Shown here one piece after another: positions 5,684-13,385 of a stretch of DNA of 32,979 nucleotides (position 1 is the stretch's first letter; every line of letters starts with the position of its first letter). The position numbers and the translations under genes are program-made. Below the pieces are notes generated by a model. It was given only the letters and a program-made list of their open reading frames with translations. It ran no database searches and was not told where the DNA came from. The DNA is from JBDRZD01 sp964623395 (GTDB lineage: Bacteria; Hydrothermota; Hydrothermia; Hydrothermales; Hydrothermaceae): positions 1 to 32,979 of the forward strand of contig CAZUSI010000007.1 in assembly GCA_964623395.1 (NCBI GenBank). The letters run 5' to 3'.

Positions 5684-6514
5684 TTATATAGTTTCATACA
5701 ATTTTTTAATAAAAATTGCATCCTTTTCTAAATTCGGACTTTCACATATTATAAATCCCTTAACATTAAAATCTTTTAATGCTTTAATTAAATCCTTATA
5801 ATTGAATTTACTTTTCCTTAAATTTAAATGTTCTATTTCTCCCTTTTCACCATATTTCATTCCTGAAATGTGTATTTGCATCCTTTCAAGGGATTTTTCT
5901 CCAAGTTTATTTTTATAATTTTCAAGAACTTCACAAAATTTATCATAATTATTTATTTCTCCTAAACTTCTTGCATAAATATGAGCAAAATCAATTACTG
6001 GTTCAACACCTTCAATTTCTTGTGATAAAGATAAAAGCTCTTCTAAGGAGCCAAATTGTGATAATTTCCCCATTGTTTCAGGTCTTAAAATAACATCAAT
6101 TTTTAATTTTTCAATCTCCTTTCTTATAGATAATATTTCTTTTTTAACCTTTTCATAAACTTTTTTTGGTTCCTCATCTTGATAATAAGCAGGATGAAAA
6201 CATATATCCTTTGCTCCACAAATATTTCCTATAATTGCAGAATCTATTATATGTTTTTTTGAATTTTTCAAAATTTTTTTATCAGAAGAATTTAAATTTA
6301 TCCAATAAGGTGCATGAACTGTTAATTTTACATTTAATTTTTCAGCAATTTCTTTCACATTTTCTGCCTTTTCTTTTGACATTTTTACTCCTTTTACAAA
6401 TTCTATTTCCATTGCATCTAATTTCAATTTATGAATTCTTTCTATACCTGCCTCTGTTGTTTTCTTTTTAGTAGATAAAGGAACTCCTGCTGTTCCAAAT
6501 AAAATTTTTTCCAT
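5684..6514 (-). CDS. Endonuclease IV-like TIM-barrel protein (AP endonuclease family 2)
   Basis: A 276-residue sugar-phosphate-isomerase/AP-endonuclease-type TIM barrel. Metal-site residues expected from E. coli Nfo can be placed: VHAPYW (His68), CFHPAY (His107), LRPETMG (Glu146), IDFAHIYAR (Asp175, His178), IHISGM (His215), EHLNL (His229) and CESPN (Glu258). The Asp two residues before the last His in Nfo (DRH) appears to be Ile here (IEH), so one zinc ligand differs. The pattern fits the deoxyribonuclease IV-like proteins common in archaea better than classical Nfo. ATG 6514 is chosen because TATAAT lies 6 bp upstream with TTGAAA 18 bp before it, so the mRNA would begin at the AUG. A TTG at 6550 is the -35 element itself. 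Role: probably abasic-site repair. Confidence 0.8.
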   Translation of the reverse strand: MEKILFGTAGVPLSTKKKTTEAGIERIHKLKLDAMEIEFVKGVKMSKEKAENVKEIAEKLNVKLTVHAPYWINLNSSDKKILKNSKKHIIDSAIIGNICGAKDICFHPAYYQDEEPKKVYEKVKKEILSIRKEIEKLKIDVILRPETMGKLSQFGSLEELLSLSQEIEGVEPVIDFAHIYARSLGEINNYDKFCEVLENYKNKLGEKSLERMQIHISGMKYGEKGEIEHLNLRKSKFNYKDLIKALKDFNVKGFIICESPNLEKDAIFIKKLYETI

Positions 6515-6520
6515 AACATA

Positions 6521-6550
6521 ATTATAATTTAATTTTAATTTTTTTTTCAA
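6521..6550 (-). promoter_or_regulatory. Promoter of the endonuclease IV-like gene, giving a leaderless mRNA
   Basis: Minus strand: TTGAAA (6550-6545), 18-bp spacer, TATAAT (6526-6521), then six bases to the ATG at 6514. Transcription would begin at or beside the start codon, and no Shine-Dalgarno is present. Confidence 0.7.
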
Positions 6551-6551
6551 T

Positions 6552-6581
6552 TTGATATTTCCTTTTTTAATTCCTTATAAT
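6552..6581 (+). promoter_or_regulatory. Promoter of the CPA2 antiporter gene, giving a near-leaderless mRNA
   Basis: TTGATA (6552-6557), 18-bp spacer, TATAAT (6576-6581), ATG at 6593. The leader would be at most about five bases and no Shine-Dalgarno is visible. The -35 hexamer is one base away from the -35 of the divergent promoter. Confidence 0.7.
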
Positions 6582-6592
6582 TTTTTTTCTTA

Positions 6593-7858
6593 ATGGAAAA
6601 TAATGTTGTTGAAATAATTCTTCATCTTGTTCTTCAAATTTCTTTAATTCTTCTAATAGCAAGAATATTTGCTGAATTTTTTGAAAGATTTTTAAAACAA
6701 CCCCCTGTTTTAGGAGAACTCATTGCTGGGATAATAATAGGTCCTTATCTTCTTGGCAATTATATTAAAATTCCAAATTTTGGTCCAATTTTTCCAAAAA
6801 TTATTCATTCAAATGTTCCTGTTTCAAATGAACTTTATTCAATTGCACAAATAGCAGTAATCATTTTGCTTTTTGTTTCAGGTATTGAAACCGATTTTTC
6901 CCTTTTTCTAAAATTTGCGGGCCCTTCTTTTTTAGTAGCAGCAGGAGGTGTTATTTTACCTTTTCTTTTGGGAAATTTTTTAACAGTTATTTTTGGTTTT
7001 GCAGATAATTTTCTTTCACCAAGTGCGCTATTTATGGGAGCAGTTTTAACAGCAACTTCAGTTGGAATAACTGCAAGAGTCCTATCCGATTTGAAAAAAA
7101 TAAATACACCTGAAGGAATTACGATACTTGCTGCTGCTGTTATTGATGATGTTCTTGGAATTCTTGTTCTTACAATAGTTATAGGTATTATAAGAGGTGG
7201 AAATTTAAGTGGATTTCAAATAGGTATTGTTGCTTTAAAGGCGATAGGGATATGGATAGCAATACTTATAATTGGAATATTAATATCAAAGCCTTTTGTT
7301 AAAATTTTGAAAAAATTTAAAACAGATGGTGCAAGAATAGCACTAACACTCTTTTTATGTTTTCTTGGTGCCTTCATTGCAGAATATTTTGGACTTGCAA
7401 TGATAATAGGTTCCTATGCAATAGGACTTGCATTTTCAAATACTGAAATAAAAGAAGAATTGATTGATTCTTTAAGGGGAGTATATTATTTTCTTGTTCC
7501 AATATTTTTTGTAGTAATGGGTATGATGGTTGATATTAAAAGTATTTTACCTGTTATTCTATTTGGAACTTTTATATCAATTGCAGCAATAATAGGAAAG
7601 GTTTTTGGCTGTGGTCTTTTATCTTTAATTTCTGGATTTAATTTTTTAGGAGGGGCAAGAATTGGTTTTGGAATGCTTCCAAGAGGGGAGGTTGCTTTAA
7701 TAATTGCAAGTGTTGGAATTGCACAAGGAGTAATAAAAAGTGATATGTATGGAGTTGCTGTAATGATGACAGCAATTACAACTCTTATGGCTCCCTTTAT
7801 ACTTGTTTATTTATTTAAAATTGAGAAGGAGGGAATTAGAAAATGGAAGAAGAAATAA
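6593..7858 (+). CDS. CPA2-family cation:proton antiporter
   Basis: A 421-residue integral membrane protein with about 12-13 hydrophobic segments covering its length. CPA2/KefB-NhaS signatures are present: FLKQPPVLGELIAGIIIGPYLLG near the N-terminus, the paired acidic site AAVIDDVLGI (Asp185-Asp186) in the middle, and GMLPRGEVALIIASVGI near the C-terminus. Asp-Asp at this position is typical of electrogenic Na+/H+ exchangers, so sodium or potassium against protons is expected. There is no C-terminal RCK/TrkA domain as in KefB/KefC. The gene begins a long co-directional run and appears to be translated from a nearly leaderless mRNA. It overlaps the next small gene by 16 bp. Confidence 0.92.
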   Translation: MENNVVEIILHLVLQISLILLIARIFAEFFERFLKQPPVLGELIAGIIIGPYLLGNYIKIPNFGPIFPKIIHSNVPVSNELYSIAQIAVIILLFVSGIETDFSLFLKFAGPSFLVAAGGVILPFLLGNFLTVIFGFADNFLSPSALFMGAVLTATSVGITARVLSDLKKINTPEGITILAAAVIDDVLGILVLTIVIGIIRGGNLSGFQIGIVALKAIGIWIAILIIGILISKPFVKILKKFKTDGARIALTLFLCFLGAFIAEYFGLAMIIGSYAIGLAFSNTEIKEELIDSLRGVYYFLVPIFFVVMGMMVDIKSILPVILFGTFISIAAIIGKVFGCGLLSLISGFNFLGGARIGFGMLPRGEVALIIASVGIAQGVIKSDMYGVAVMMTAITTLMAPFILVYLFKIEKEGIRKWKKK

Positions 7859-8190
7859 AATTTGAAGGTGATTCCTTTTTTATTGAAAAAATAATAAAGA
7901 ATATTGAGGAAATTTCAATAAAAAGGGGTTTTTTAAAAAAAATTGATGTTGAGAGTTATGTTGATAGAAGAATTATTGAATTTTATAAAGAAAATGAAAT
8001 TTTTTCAATTTATGTTGATTTTAAAGAAGGTGAAAGGGCATTTTTTAATTTAAAAGGGAAAGAAGGAATAGAAATTTTCTTTTACGCACTTAAGAAATTT
8101 TTTGAAGATATGATAAAAAATTTTAAAAACTTTTTTGATGAGGAAAAAATTAAAAAATTGAAAAAAATTTTTGAAGAAATTTTAAAATAA
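7843..8190 (+). CDS. Small acidic/basic hypothetical protein
   Basis: A 115-residue protein that I do not recognise. It has no signal peptide or membrane helix. The sequence is highly charged, with an alpha-beta look at residues about 45-75 (EIFSIYVDFKEGERAFFNLKGKEGIEIF) and a Lys/Phe-rich helical C-terminus (FEDMIKNFKNFFDEEKIKKLKK). It overlaps the antiporter gene by 16 bp and is followed 13 bp later by the lyase gene, so it is translationally tied to the antiporter; GAGAAGGAGGG precedes its ATG. A role as a cytosolic antiporter partner is possible but only suggested by the overlap. Confidence 0.65.
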   Translation: MEEEIKFEGDSFFIEKIIKNIEEISIKRGFLKKIDVESYVDRRIIEFYKENEIFSIYVDFKEGERAFFNLKGKEGIEIFFYALKKFFEDMIKNFKNFFDEEKIKKLKKIFEEILK

Positions 8191-8203
8191 AAAGGAGGAA
8201 AGA

Positions 8204-9649
8204 ATGCTTGTAAAATTATATGATGGAAGAGAAATTCCTGTTGAGATGTATAAAATAAGGATGCTTCAAAAAATAGAACTTAAACCGATTAAAAGAAGGA
8301 TTAAGGCAATTGAGGAAGCAGGTTACAATACATTTCTCTTAAAAACAGAGGATATATTTTTGGATATGCTTACAGATAGTGGTGTTAATGCAATGAGTGA
8401 TAAGCAGTTTGCTGGATTCCTAACCACCGACGATGCATATGCAGGAAGTATGACCTTTTATGAATTAAAGGAAACTGTTAAAGATATACTTGGATATGAA
8501 TATTTATTACCGGTTCATCAAGGAAGGGCTGCTGAACATTTAATTTCAAAGGTTTTTATAAAACCGGGTCAAATTGTAATAACAAATTATCACTTTACAA
8601 CAACAAAGGCACATATTGAAATAACAGGTGGTGGAACTTGCCTTGAGCTTTATACTGATGAAGCCCTAAATACAAAAAGCACTTTCCCTTTTAAAGGTAA
8701 TCTTGATATTGATAAAACTTTAAAGGCAATTGAAAAATATGGGAAGGATAAAATTGCCTATATAAGGATGGAGGCAACAACAAATTTACTTGGGGGACAG
8801 CCTTTTTCAATGGAAAATTTTAAAGAAGTAAGAAAAATATGTGACAAATATGGAATTTTGCTTGTTCTTGATGGGAGTTTAATAAGTGAAAATGCCTATT
8901 TTATTAAGGAAAGGGAAAAAGGATATAGAAATAAAAGTGTAGCAGAGATAGTTAAAGAATTATGTTCTATTCCTGATATATTCTATATGAGTGCAAGAAA
9001 AAATACATGTGTAAGAGGTGGACTTATCGCTACCAACAATGAAAAACTTTTTAAACAGATGGAAGAATGGCTCCCTGTTTATGAAGGATTCTTTACATAT
9101 GGTGGAATGTCTATGAGAGAAATTGGTGCAATGGTTGTTGGTATGAGAGAAATGGTGAATGAAGATGTTGCTGCTTCTTCAATAGAACAGATAAAATATT
9201 TTGTTGAAAAACTTGATTCACTTGGAATTCCAGCTGTAACTCCACCAGGTGGTTTAGCATGCCATTTAGATGCAATGAAATTTTTACCACATATCCCACA
9301 AAACGAGTATCCTGCTGGTGCACTTGCAGCAGCCCTTTATATTGTTTCAGGAATAAGGTCAATGGAAAGGGGAACAATTTCAATGGATAGAGATAAAAAT
9401 GGAAATGAAGTATTTTCTGATTTAGAACTCACAAGGATAGCACTTCCAAGAAGAGTATATACTCTTTCTCATATTGAATATGCAATTGATAGAATAAAAT
9501 GGTTGTATGAACATAGAAATTTGATAAAAGGATTGAAATTTGTTTCAGAGCCACCTGTTTTGAGATTCTTTTTAGGAAAGTTATCTCCAATAGATAATTG
9601 GGGTGAAAAGCTTGCAGAAGAGTTTAGGAAGGATTATGGTGAATATTAA
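8204..9649 (+). CDS. Tyrosine phenol-lyase-like beta-eliminating lyase (PLP)
   Basis: A 481-residue fold-type I PLP enzyme of the tryptophanase/tyrosine phenol-lyase family, which splits an aromatic amino acid to pyruvate, ammonia and the aromatic leaving group. It follows Citrobacter tyrosine phenol-lyase nearly throughout: DSGVNAMSDKQ, DDAYAGS (Tyr79), VHQGR (Arg108, phosphate), HFTTT, NLLGGQP (Asn194), the PLP lysine in SARKN (Lys266), PRRVYT and LRFF. The specificity motif GIRSMERG carries Arg389, the position of TPL Arg381 (Ile in tryptophanase), favouring tyrosine over tryptophan. The PLP-contacting motif DATR is DGSL (Asp223, Leu226), an unusual loss of Arg. AAAGGAGG precedes the ATG. 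The aminotransferase gene follows after 13 bp. Substrate is inferred and may differ because of Leu226. Confidence 0.85.
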   Translation: MLVKLYDGREIPVEMYKIRMLQKIELKPIKRRIKAIEEAGYNTFLLKTEDIFLDMLTDSGVNAMSDKQFAGFLTTDDAYAGSMTFYELKETVKDILGYEYLLPVHQGRAAEHLISKVFIKPGQIVITNYHFTTTKAHIEITGGGTCLELYTDEALNTKSTFPFKGNLDIDKTLKAIEKYGKDKIAYIRMEATTNLLGGQPFSMENFKEVRKICDKYGILLVLDGSLISENAYFIKEREKGYRNKSVAEIVKELCSIPDIFYMSARKNTCVRGGLIATNNEKLFKQMEEWLPVYEGFFTYGGMSMREIGAMVVGMREMVNEDVAASSIEQIKYFVEKLDSLGIPAVTPPGGLACHLDAMKFLPHIPQNEYPAGALAAALYIVSGIRSMERGTISMDRDKNGNEVFSDLELTRIALPRRVYTLSHIEYAIDRIKWLYEHRNLIKGLKFVSEPPVLRFFLGKLSPIDNWGEKLAEEFRKDYGEY

Positions 9650-9662
9650 ATAGGAGGGAAAA

Positions 9663-10589
9663 ATGGCAGGAATAAAGGAAGCAAAATTTATTTGGATGAA
9701 TGGTGAATTTGTTCCATGGAAAGATGCAAAGGTTCATGTTCTTACTCATGCACTTCATTATTCTTCCTGTGTATTTGAAGGAATAAGATGTTATAAAACA
9801 AAAAAAGGGCCTGCAGTTTTTAGGTTAAAAGAGCATATAAAAAGGTTATTTGATTCTGCAAAAATTTATAGAATGGAATTACCCTTTTCTTTTGATGAGA
9901 TTGTGAAAGCATGTATTGAAACAATTAAGAAAAATGAACTTGAGGAATGCTATATAAGACCACTCGTTTATAGGGGTTATCATGATTTAGGAGTTAATCC
10001 CTTTAATTGCCCTGTCGAAGTTGCAATTGCTGTTTGGGAATGGGGAAAATATTTGGGACCTGAAGCAATTGAAAAGGGAGTTGATGTGATGATTTCATCA
10101 TGGACAAGAATTGCTCCTAATACTGTTCCACCAATGGCTAAAGCTGCTGGAAACTATTCAAATGCCCAACTTATAAAAATGGAGGCAATTACTTATGGGT
10201 TTTCAGAAGGAATTGCACTTGATGCATATGGATTTGTTTCCGAAGGTTCAGGTGAAAATATATTTGCAGTTAGAGATGGAATTATATATACTCCTTTTCT
10301 TGATGCCTGCATCTTACCAGGAATAACAAGGGATACTGTTATACGACTTGCAAAAGATGAAGGGATAGAAGTAAGGGAAGTTTTAATTCCAAGAGAATTT
10401 TTATATATAGCAGATGAGGTCTTCTTTACAGGGACTGCTGCTGAAATTACTCCTATAAGAAGCATTGATAAAATAATCATAGGTAATGGTGAAAGGGGAC
10501 CTATAACAAAAAAATTGCAAGAAATATTTTTTACTTATGTTTCAGGAGAAATTCCTGATAAATATAACTGGCTAACATTTGTAAAATGA
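9663..10589 (+). CDS. ilvE: Branched-chain amino acid aminotransferase
   Basis: A 308-residue fold-type IV PLP transaminase, equal in length to E. coli IlvE (309). Typical sequence elements: FIWMNGEFVPWKDAKVHVLTHALHYSSCVFEGIRCY at the start, YIRPLVYRGY, PPMAKAAGNYSNAQL with the PLP lysine Lys160, the glycine-rich EGSGENIFAV, LPGITRDTVI and FFTGTAAEITPI. It reversibly moves the amino group between Val/Leu/Ile and 2-oxoglutarate. Beside a beta-lyase and upstream of a 2-oxoacid oxidoreductase, it may work in degradation rather than synthesis; no ilv/leu synthesis genes are present here. GAGGG precedes its ATG, and it overlaps rpiB by 4 bp (ATGA). Confidence 0.93.
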   Translation: MAGIKEAKFIWMNGEFVPWKDAKVHVLTHALHYSSCVFEGIRCYKTKKGPAVFRLKEHIKRLFDSAKIYRMELPFSFDEIVKACIETIKKNELEECYIRPLVYRGYHDLGVNPFNCPVEVAIAVWEWGKYLGPEAIEKGVDVMISSWTRIAPNTVPPMAKAAGNYSNAQLIKMEAITYGFSEGIALDAYGFVSEGSGENIFAVRDGIIYTPFLDACILPGITRDTVIRLAKDEGIEVREVLIPREFLYIADEVFFTGTAAEITPIRSIDKIIIGNGERGPITKKLQEIFFTYVSGEIPDKYNWLTFVK

Positions 10590-11053
10590 AATTTTTAAAA
10601 ATAGCATTGGGCTCTGACCATAGAGGTTTTTTCTTAAAAAATTTTATTAAAAATAAATTGGAGGGGGAAGGGATTTTTATTTTTGATTTTGGAATAAATG
10701 AAGAGGAAATTTGTGATTATCCTGATTTTGCTATAAAGGTTGCAGAATCTGTTTCAAGGGGAAATTTTGATTATGGAATTTTGATATGCATGACAGGTAT
10801 AGGTATGAGTATCAGTGCAAATAAGGTGAAAGGAATAAGGGCAGCAATATGTAATACTCCTCAAGATGCCTATTATGCAAGAGCCCATAATGATGCAAAT
10901 ATTCTTTGTATTGGTTCAAAAGAATTTCAAAAGGAACCCCAAAAAGCCCTTGAAATTATAAAAATATTCATAAAAACTCCCTTTGAAGGTGGAAGGCATT
11001 TAAAAAGATTAGAAAAGATTAGGATGTATGAGGATAAAAATTTTAGCAAGTGA
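10586..11053 (+). CDS. rpiB: Ribose-5-phosphate isomerase B
   Basis: A 155-residue RpiB/LacA family protein that interconverts ribose 5-phosphate and ribulose 5-phosphate. Motifs: ALGSDHRGF (Asp11, His12), DYP, the catalytic loop GILICMTGIGMSISANK with Cys68, and ARAHNDANILCIG with His101. In most members the residue after the catalytic Cys is Gly (CGTG); here it is Met (CMTG), which is a mild variation. The start is in an ATGA overlap with ilvE, and the end overlaps the next gene by 26 bp. It is the only pentose-phosphate gene in the window. Confidence 0.92.
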   Translation: MKFLKIALGSDHRGFFLKNFIKNKLEGEGIFIFDFGINEEEICDYPDFAIKVAESVSRGNFDYGILICMTGIGMSISANKVKGIRAAICNTPQDAYYARAHNDANILCIGSKEFQKEPQKALEIIKIFIKTPFEGGRHLKRLEKIRMYEDKNFSK

Positions 11054-11912
11054 TTCGATGGGGGTAAGGTCAATGTGCACATATGTAGAAACAAAAGATT
11101 TGTCTATATTAATTGACCCATCATGTGCACTTGGTCCTTTAAGAGAAAATCTTTATCCCCATTTTTTAGAGATAGAAAATCTTTATAAAAAATGGGAGAT
11201 TATAAAAGAATACATAAAAAAATCAAAAATTTTAATCTTTACCCATTATCATTATGACCATCATAATCCAAGAGAAATTTATCTTTATAAGGGTAAAAAA
11301 GTTTTTTTAAAAAATTATAGGGAGTTAAATAAAAGACAAAAATTAAGAGGAGAAAGATTCTTTAACTTTTTAAAAGAAGAAGGAATAAATTTTGAAGAGG
11401 GTGATTCCAAATTTTATAAAGAAGGAAATACAATTATTTTATTTTCAAAACCTTTACCTCATGGGAAAAGTAAGCGCCAAGGGAATGTTATAGGTGTTGG
11501 AATAAAGGAAAATAATGATGCTTTCTTTTATACATCAGATATTCAGGGATTTATAAATGAGGACTTAAAGGAAATTCTTTATAAATTGTCTCCTTATTTT
11601 ATATTTATGGATGGACCTGCCTTTTATATTTATTCAAAAGAAGAGAAAAATAGAGTATGTTTAGAAATTATCCAAAATATAGAAGAGATTAAAAGGGAAA
11701 TTCCAGAATTTAAAATTCTTGTTTTAGAACATCACTCTATGAGAGGAAAAGAATGGGAACAAATTTATTCTTTTATGAAAGAAAGATTGAAGAAGATTCA
11801 AGTGGAGTTTTTATGTGCTGCTGAATATGAAGGTCAGGATGTAATGGATTATGAAGCAAAAAGGAGGGAAATTTATGAAAAGTATTCATCCATTGGCAAA
11901 AAAACATCTTGA
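11028..11912 (+). CDS. UPF0282-type metallo-beta-lactamase-fold hydrolase
   Basis: A 294-residue MBL-fold protein with the metal motif THYHYDHHN (His73, His75, Asp77, His78, His79). Further signatures are LIDPSCALGPLRENLYPH, KPLPHGKSKRQGNVIGVGI, FFYTSDIQGF and LVLEHHSMRG. This set matches UPF0282/COG2248, a predicted metal-dependent hydrolase known mainly from archaea and with no assigned substrate. The two PH/HS(M)RG-type histidines near residues 145 and 235 would complete a binuclear site. It overlaps rpiB by 26 bp and hisC by 38 bp, so it belongs to the same polycistron. Function is unknown; nucleic acid or cyclic phosphodiester substrates are possibilities for this superfamily. Confidence 0.8.
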   Translation: MRIKILASDSMGVRSMCTYVETKDLSILIDPSCALGPLRENLYPHFLEIENLYKKWEIIKEYIKKSKILIFTHYHYDHHNPREIYLYKGKKVFLKNYRELNKRQKLRGERFFNFLKEEGINFEEGDSKFYKEGNTIILFSKPLPHGKSKRQGNVIGVGIKENNDAFFYTSDIQGFINEDLKEILYKLSPYFIFMDGPAFYIYSKEEKNRVCLEIIQNIEEIKREIPEFKILVLEHHSMRGKEWEQIYSFMKERLKKIQVEFLCAAEYEGQDVMDYEAKRREIYEKYSSIGKKTS

Positions 11913-12984
11913 AAAGGTAGCACCTTATATTCCTGGAAAACCAATTGAAGAACTTGCAAGAGAACTTGGGATTTCTCCTGAAAAGATCATAAAACTTGCT
12001 TCAAATGAAAACCTTTTAGGTCCTTCTTATAATGCATTAAAAATTTTAAGAAAAAAAATAAAAGAAGTAAATTTTTATCCCGATGATACATGTTTTTATT
12101 TAAGAAAAAAAATAGCAGAAATTCATAATGTTTCAATGGATGAAGTTTTTGTGGGAAATGGTTCTGTTGAGATAATTTATTTACTTGGATTTGCCTTTTT
12201 AGGAGAAGGTGATTCTGTTGCATATTGTGAAGGTTCATTTCCTATATATAAAATTGTTGCTGATATAACTGGTGCAGAGAAGATTTCTCCTCCATTGAAA
12301 AAAGAGAATAAAGCAGTTGATCCAATTGCACTTTTAAATTCTATAAAACCAAATACAAAAATAGTTTTTATGAGTAATCCAAATAATCCAACAGGTACAT
12401 ATTTTACACATGAAGAGGCAAAATATATTATTGAAAATTCTCCTCAAAATGTTTTACTTGTCTTTGATGAAGCATACAGTGAATTTGTTGATGCTCCTGA
12501 TTTTCCTAATATTTTTTCCTTTTATAGGGATTATCCAAATGTTTGTATTATGAGAACACTTTCAAAAACGGTTGGACTTGCAGGTTTAAGGGTTGGATAT
12601 ATGATAGCAAGAAAAGAAATAATTGAAACACTTCATAAGGTTAGGTATCCCTTTAATGTTAATTTACTTGCTCAATATGCTGCAATTTATGCTCTTGAAG
12701 ATAAGAAATTTATGGAAAAAACTTATAAACTTATAAAAAAAGAAAGAAAATTTTTATACAAAGAATTTGAAAAGCTTGGTCTTAAATTTTTACCTTCACA
12801 AACAAATTTTATATATGTGGAATTTCAAAAGGATGCGAATTTTATTTATAACGAACTTCTAAAAAGGGGAATTATAACAAGACCAATTGGTCCTCTTTTC
12901 CCTAATGCTTTAAGGATTACAATTGGTAGAAGAAAACATAATTTATATTTAATAAAAGCCCTTGCGGAGGTTCTGAAAAGTTAA
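11875..12984 (+). CDS. hisC: Histidinol-phosphate / aromatic aminotransferase
   Basis: A 369-residue fold-type I aminotransferase of the HisC family. Visible elements: IIKLASNENLLGPS near the N-terminus, GNGSVEII, MSNPNNPTGTYF (168-178), VFDEAYSEF (Asp198, Tyr201), MRTLSKTVGLAGLRVGY with the PLP lysine Lys231 and Arg239, and LRITIGRR at the C-terminus. HisC enzymes convert imidazole-acetol phosphate and glutamate to histidinol phosphate, but many also act on aromatic amino acids. No other his genes are nearby while a tyrosine phenol-lyase-like gene is, so aromatic transamination is a reasonable alternative. ATG 11875 has AAGGAGGG directly upstream; an earlier ATG at 11851 would include that site in the coding region. 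Confidence 0.88.
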   Translation: MKSIHPLAKKHLEKVAPYIPGKPIEELARELGISPEKIIKLASNENLLGPSYNALKILRKKIKEVNFYPDDTCFYLRKKIAEIHNVSMDEVFVGNGSVEIIYLLGFAFLGEGDSVAYCEGSFPIYKIVADITGAEKISPPLKKENKAVDPIALLNSIKPNTKIVFMSNPNNPTGTYFTHEEAKYIIENSPQNVLLVFDEAYSEFVDAPDFPNIFSFYRDYPNVCIMRTLSKTVGLAGLRVGYMIARKEIIETLHKVRYPFNVNLLAQYAAIYALEDKKFMEKTYKLIKKERKFLYKEFEKLGLKFLPSQTNFIYVEFQKDANFIYNELLKRGIITRPIGPLFPNALRITIGRRKHNLYLIKALAEVLKS

Positions 12985-12989
12985 AGAAT

Positions 12990-13385
12990 TTGAAGGAATT
13001 TGAAATATTTCTTGAAATTTTTTATAGGTTTGAAATGGGGGGTGAAGATCCTTTACTAATTTTGGAGGAAATAAAAAAAAGGGAAAATCTAAAGGAAGAT
13101 TTACAGGAAGATTTAAAAGAGATGATAATAAAAATTAAAAATTCTATTGATTTAATAGATAAAATGATTGAAGAAAATGTTCTTAATTGGGATAAGGAAA
13201 GAATATTGAAAATTGACCTTACACTTTTAAGGATTGGAATTGGAAATTTTTTGTTTGGGAAAAGGGATGCAAAAAAAATAATAAATGAGATTTTAAATCT
13301 TTCAAAAAAGTATTCCACTGAAACTTCTTATAAGTTTTTAAATGGTGTTTTAGATAAAATTGCTAAAAAACTTGGAAAATTATGA
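12990..13385 (+). CDS. nusB: NusB-like transcription antitermination factor
   Basis: A 131-residue all-helical protein of the NusB/RsmB-like fold, which binds boxA RNA in rRNA antitermination. The C-terminal half is the most family-like: VLNWDKERILKIDLTLLRIGIGNFLF, AKKIINEILNLSKKYSTETSYKFLNGVLDKIAKKL. The N-terminus starts directly at LKEFEIFLEIFYRFEM and lacks the basic RRxARExALQ helix that contributes to RNA binding. The start is a TTG at 12990 five bases after hisC, with no convincing Shine-Dalgarno, so the true start is uncertain. It overlaps the phosphoesterase gene by 4 bp. Confidence 0.82.
   Translation: MKEFEIFLEIFYRFEMGGEDPLLILEEIKKRENLKEDLQEDLKEMIIKIKNSIDLIDKMIEENVLNWDKERILKIDLTLLRIGIGNFLFGKRDAKKIINEILNLSKKYSTETSYKFLNGVLDKIAKKLGKL

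Noticed and set aside
6515..6550. TTG at 6550 as start of the endonuclease IV-like gene
   Set aside because: The added residues are low-complexity Lys/Asn, the family begins at the internal Met, and the TTG coincides with the -35 hexamer TTGAAA of a good promoter.
8204..9649. Tryptophanase (tnaA)
   Set aside because: The specificity motif reads SMERG with Arg as in tyrosine phenol-lyase rather than VEIG as in tryptophanase, and no TnaC-like leader or tryptophan permease is next to it.
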